Below are positions 6,348 to 7,712 of a stretch of 7,712 nucleotides of DNA, in pieces. Both the position numbers and the translations under genes were made by a program. The stretch's first letter is position 1. Every line of letters starts with the position of its first letter. Below the pieces are notes generated by a model. The model saw nothing but the letters and a program-made list of their open reading frames with translations. It had not been told where the DNA came from and made no database searches. This DNA comes from Nonlabens sp. Lineage in GTDB: Bacteria > Bacteroidota > Bacteroidia > Flavobacteriales > Flavobacteriaceae. The stretch covers positions 1 through 7,712 of the forward strand of contig JALZUY010000230.1 of assembly GCA_023301395.1 (NCBI GenBank), given 5' to 3'.

Positions 6348-7712
6348 TTACGACTCAGATTCCGTTTCCGTTGGACTTTCTGACTCGGTAGAAGCTTCTG
6401 ATTCTTTAGGAGTCTTAGGTTTTTCAATCTTGATTTTCAATTCACCAGATTTCTTATCTAAGTCCATAAATATAGAGTCACCTTCAGTTAATTCGCTGTT
6501 AACTATAGATTCTGCGAGTGCGTCTTCTATATATTTTTGAATTGCCCTATTAAGTGGACGTGCTCCATATTGTTTATCAAAACCTTTATCTGCTATATAG
6601 TCTTTAGCTTTTTCACTTAGAGTCAAGTCATAACCTAGATCTTTAATACGAGCAAACAATTTGGCAAGTTCAATATCAATGATCTTATGAATATCTTCTC
6701 TTTCTAGTGCATTGAAGACAATCACATCATCAATCCTGTTAAGGAATTCTGGTGCAAATGTTTTCTTTAACGCTCCTTCAATCACACTACGTGTGTTATC
6801 GTCTTCAGCACTTTTACGAGCAGCTGTACCAAATCCAACTCCAGATCCAAAGTCTTTCAACTTGCGAGCACCTACATTAGAAGTCATGATAATGATCGTA
6901 TTTCTAAAGTCGATTTTACGACCTATACTATCCGTCAAATAACCATCATCTAGTACTTGAAGTAACATGTTAAACACATCGGGATGCGCTTTTTCTATTT
7001 CATCTAATAGGATAACAGCATAGGGCTTGCGTCTTACTTTTTCAGTAAGTTGTCCACCTTCTTCATAACCTACATATCCTGGAGGCGCACCTATCAATCT
7101 TGATATTGCAAATTTCTCCATGTATTCACTCATGTCGATACGTATCAACGAGTTTTGAGAATCAAAGATTTCACTAGCAATCACTTTTGCCAGTTGCGTT
7201 TTACCTACACCGGTTTGTCCTAGGAAAATAAAAGAACCGATGGGCTTATTAGGATCTTTCAATCCAGCACGATTACGTTGAATAGCCTTTACAACTTGTT
7301 TCACCGCTTTATCTTGTCCTATTACTTTATCTTTGATAGAATCACTCAAGTTAAAGAGTTTCTTCATTTCCTTAGTAGCAATGCGACTAACTGGTATACC
7401 AGTCATCATACTTACAACTTCGGCAACGTTTTCTTCGGTTACAGTATCTTTATGAAGTTTTGAAGTTTCTTCCCATGACTCCTGTGCCTCAGTAAGCGCT
7501 TTTTCTAACTTCTTCTCATCATCACGTAGCTTTGCAGCTTGTTCATATTTCTGTTTTTTAACTACAGCTGTTTTTTCCTGCTTTACTTCTTCTAACTGTT
7601 TTTCAAGATCTAGAATTTGTTGAGGAACTTCTATGTTTGTGATATGGATACGTGAACCAGCTTCATCCAGTGCGTCAATTGCTTTGTCTGGAAGGAACCG
7701 ATTAGTAATATA
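6348..7712 (-). CDS. clpC: ClpC-type AAA+ ATPase, C-terminal part (cut by window edge)
   Basis: The C-terminal 454 residues of a Hsp100/Clp unfoldase. The frame is open to the right edge, so the methionines at 7409 are internal. The fragment starts in the end of the first AAA domain (RFLPDKAIDALDEAGSR, 5-21). A coiled middle region with the UVR-like KQKYEQAAKLRDDEKKLE (53-70) follows. The second AAA domain has Walker A GQTGVGKT (165-172), pore-loop GYVG (212-215), Walker B VILLDEIE (233-240), sensor-1 TSNVG (277-281), arginine-finger FLNRID (323-328) and sensor-2 GARPL (383-387). The short middle domain and a VGF tripeptide (292-294), the usual ClpP-docking motif, point to ClpC rather than ClpB. 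It should feed unfolded proteins to ClpP in the cytosol. The protein ends in an acidic Ser/Glu/Thr-rich tail of about 23 residues. The promoter and N-terminus lie outside the window. Confidence 0.93.
   Translation of the reverse strand, partial: YITNRFLPDKAIDALDEAGSRIHITNIEVPQQILDLEKQLEEVKQEKTAVVKKQKYEQAAKLRDDEKKLEKALTEAQESWEETSKLHKDTVTEENVAEVVSMMTGIPVSRIATKEMKKLFNLSDSIKDKVIGQDKAVKQVVKAIQRNRAGLKDPNKPIGSFIFLGQTGVGKTQLAKVIASEIFDSQNSLIRIDMSEYMEKFAISRLIGAPPGYVGYEEGGQLTEKVRRKPYAVILLDEIEKAHPDVFNMLLQVLDDGYLTDSIGRKIDFRNTIIIMTSNVGARKLKDFGSGVGFGTAARKSAEDDNTRSVIEGALKKTFAPEFLNRIDDVIVFNALEREDIHKIIDIELAKLFARIKDLGYDLTLSEKAKDYIADKGFDKQYGARPLNRAIQKYIEDALAESIVNSELTEGDSIFMDLDKKSGELKIKIEKPKTPKESEASTESESPTETESES

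Noticed and set aside
7407..7409. Methionine at 7409 as the start of a short 353-residue ClpC-like protein
   Set aside because: The same frame continues open for 101 codons to the window edge and encodes the end of the first AAA domain and the UVR-like middle domain, so this Met is internal.
6712..7463. Open frames on the plus strand opposite clpC
   Set aside because: They are shadows of the conserved ClpC D2 coding sequence, with no motif or start context of their own.
1..7712. CRISPR array, tRNA, rRNA, insertion sequence or phage remnant
   Set aside because: No regularly spaced repeats, cloverleaf or rRNA-like segments, transposase motifs or terminal inverted repeats with target duplications were seen in the gaps.

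Overview
The window looks like chromosomal DNA from a marine-type member of the Flavobacteriaceae (Bacteroidota). It is AT-rich, Shine-Dalgarno sequences are weak or absent, and the best promoters fit the Bacteroidota pattern (TTG/TTTG, about 18-19 bases, then TAnnTTTG) rather than the E. coli sigma-70 pattern. The protein styles (GcvT, fused Nnr, HutH, ClpC) also suit this group. The genus cannot be settled from the sequence alone.

Layout. The left end (1-95) holds only a possible terminator for gcvT. gcvT (96-1178, minus) encodes the complete T-protein of the glycine cleavage system. A 308-base divergent gap with a gcvT -7 box and several inverted repeats separates it from nnr (1487-3043, plus), a fused NAD(P)HX epimerase/dehydratase that probably starts at a TTG. 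An alpha/beta hydrolase of unknown substrate (3206-3985, plus) has its own very close promoter. hutH (4164-5672, plus) encodes a complete histidine ammonia-lyase with MIO triad and the HAL-type glutamate.

Converging on hutH from the other strand is a small gene of unknown function (reading frame 6073 to 5765). Its coding sequence appears to continue in the +1 frame to 5665 after a T7/A4 homopolymer. It is therefore frameshifted, mis-sequenced or recoded. Its restored stop and the hutH stop share one 8-base palindrome. Upstream of it lies a 24-base near-perfect dyad. The right end (6348-7712, minus) is the C-terminal 454 residues of a ClpC-type AAA+ unfoldase, cut by the window edge and followed by a clear Rho-independent terminator.

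The genes are mostly single transcription units for housekeeping metabolism (one-carbon/glycine, NAD(P)H repair, histidine breakdown) and protein quality control. They do not form one pathway or one operon. I see no mobile element, CRISPR array, tRNA or rRNA, and no convincing new multi-gene system. The items most worth a second look are the frameshifted small gene, the dyad upstream of it, and the terminator-like hairpin ahead of nnr.
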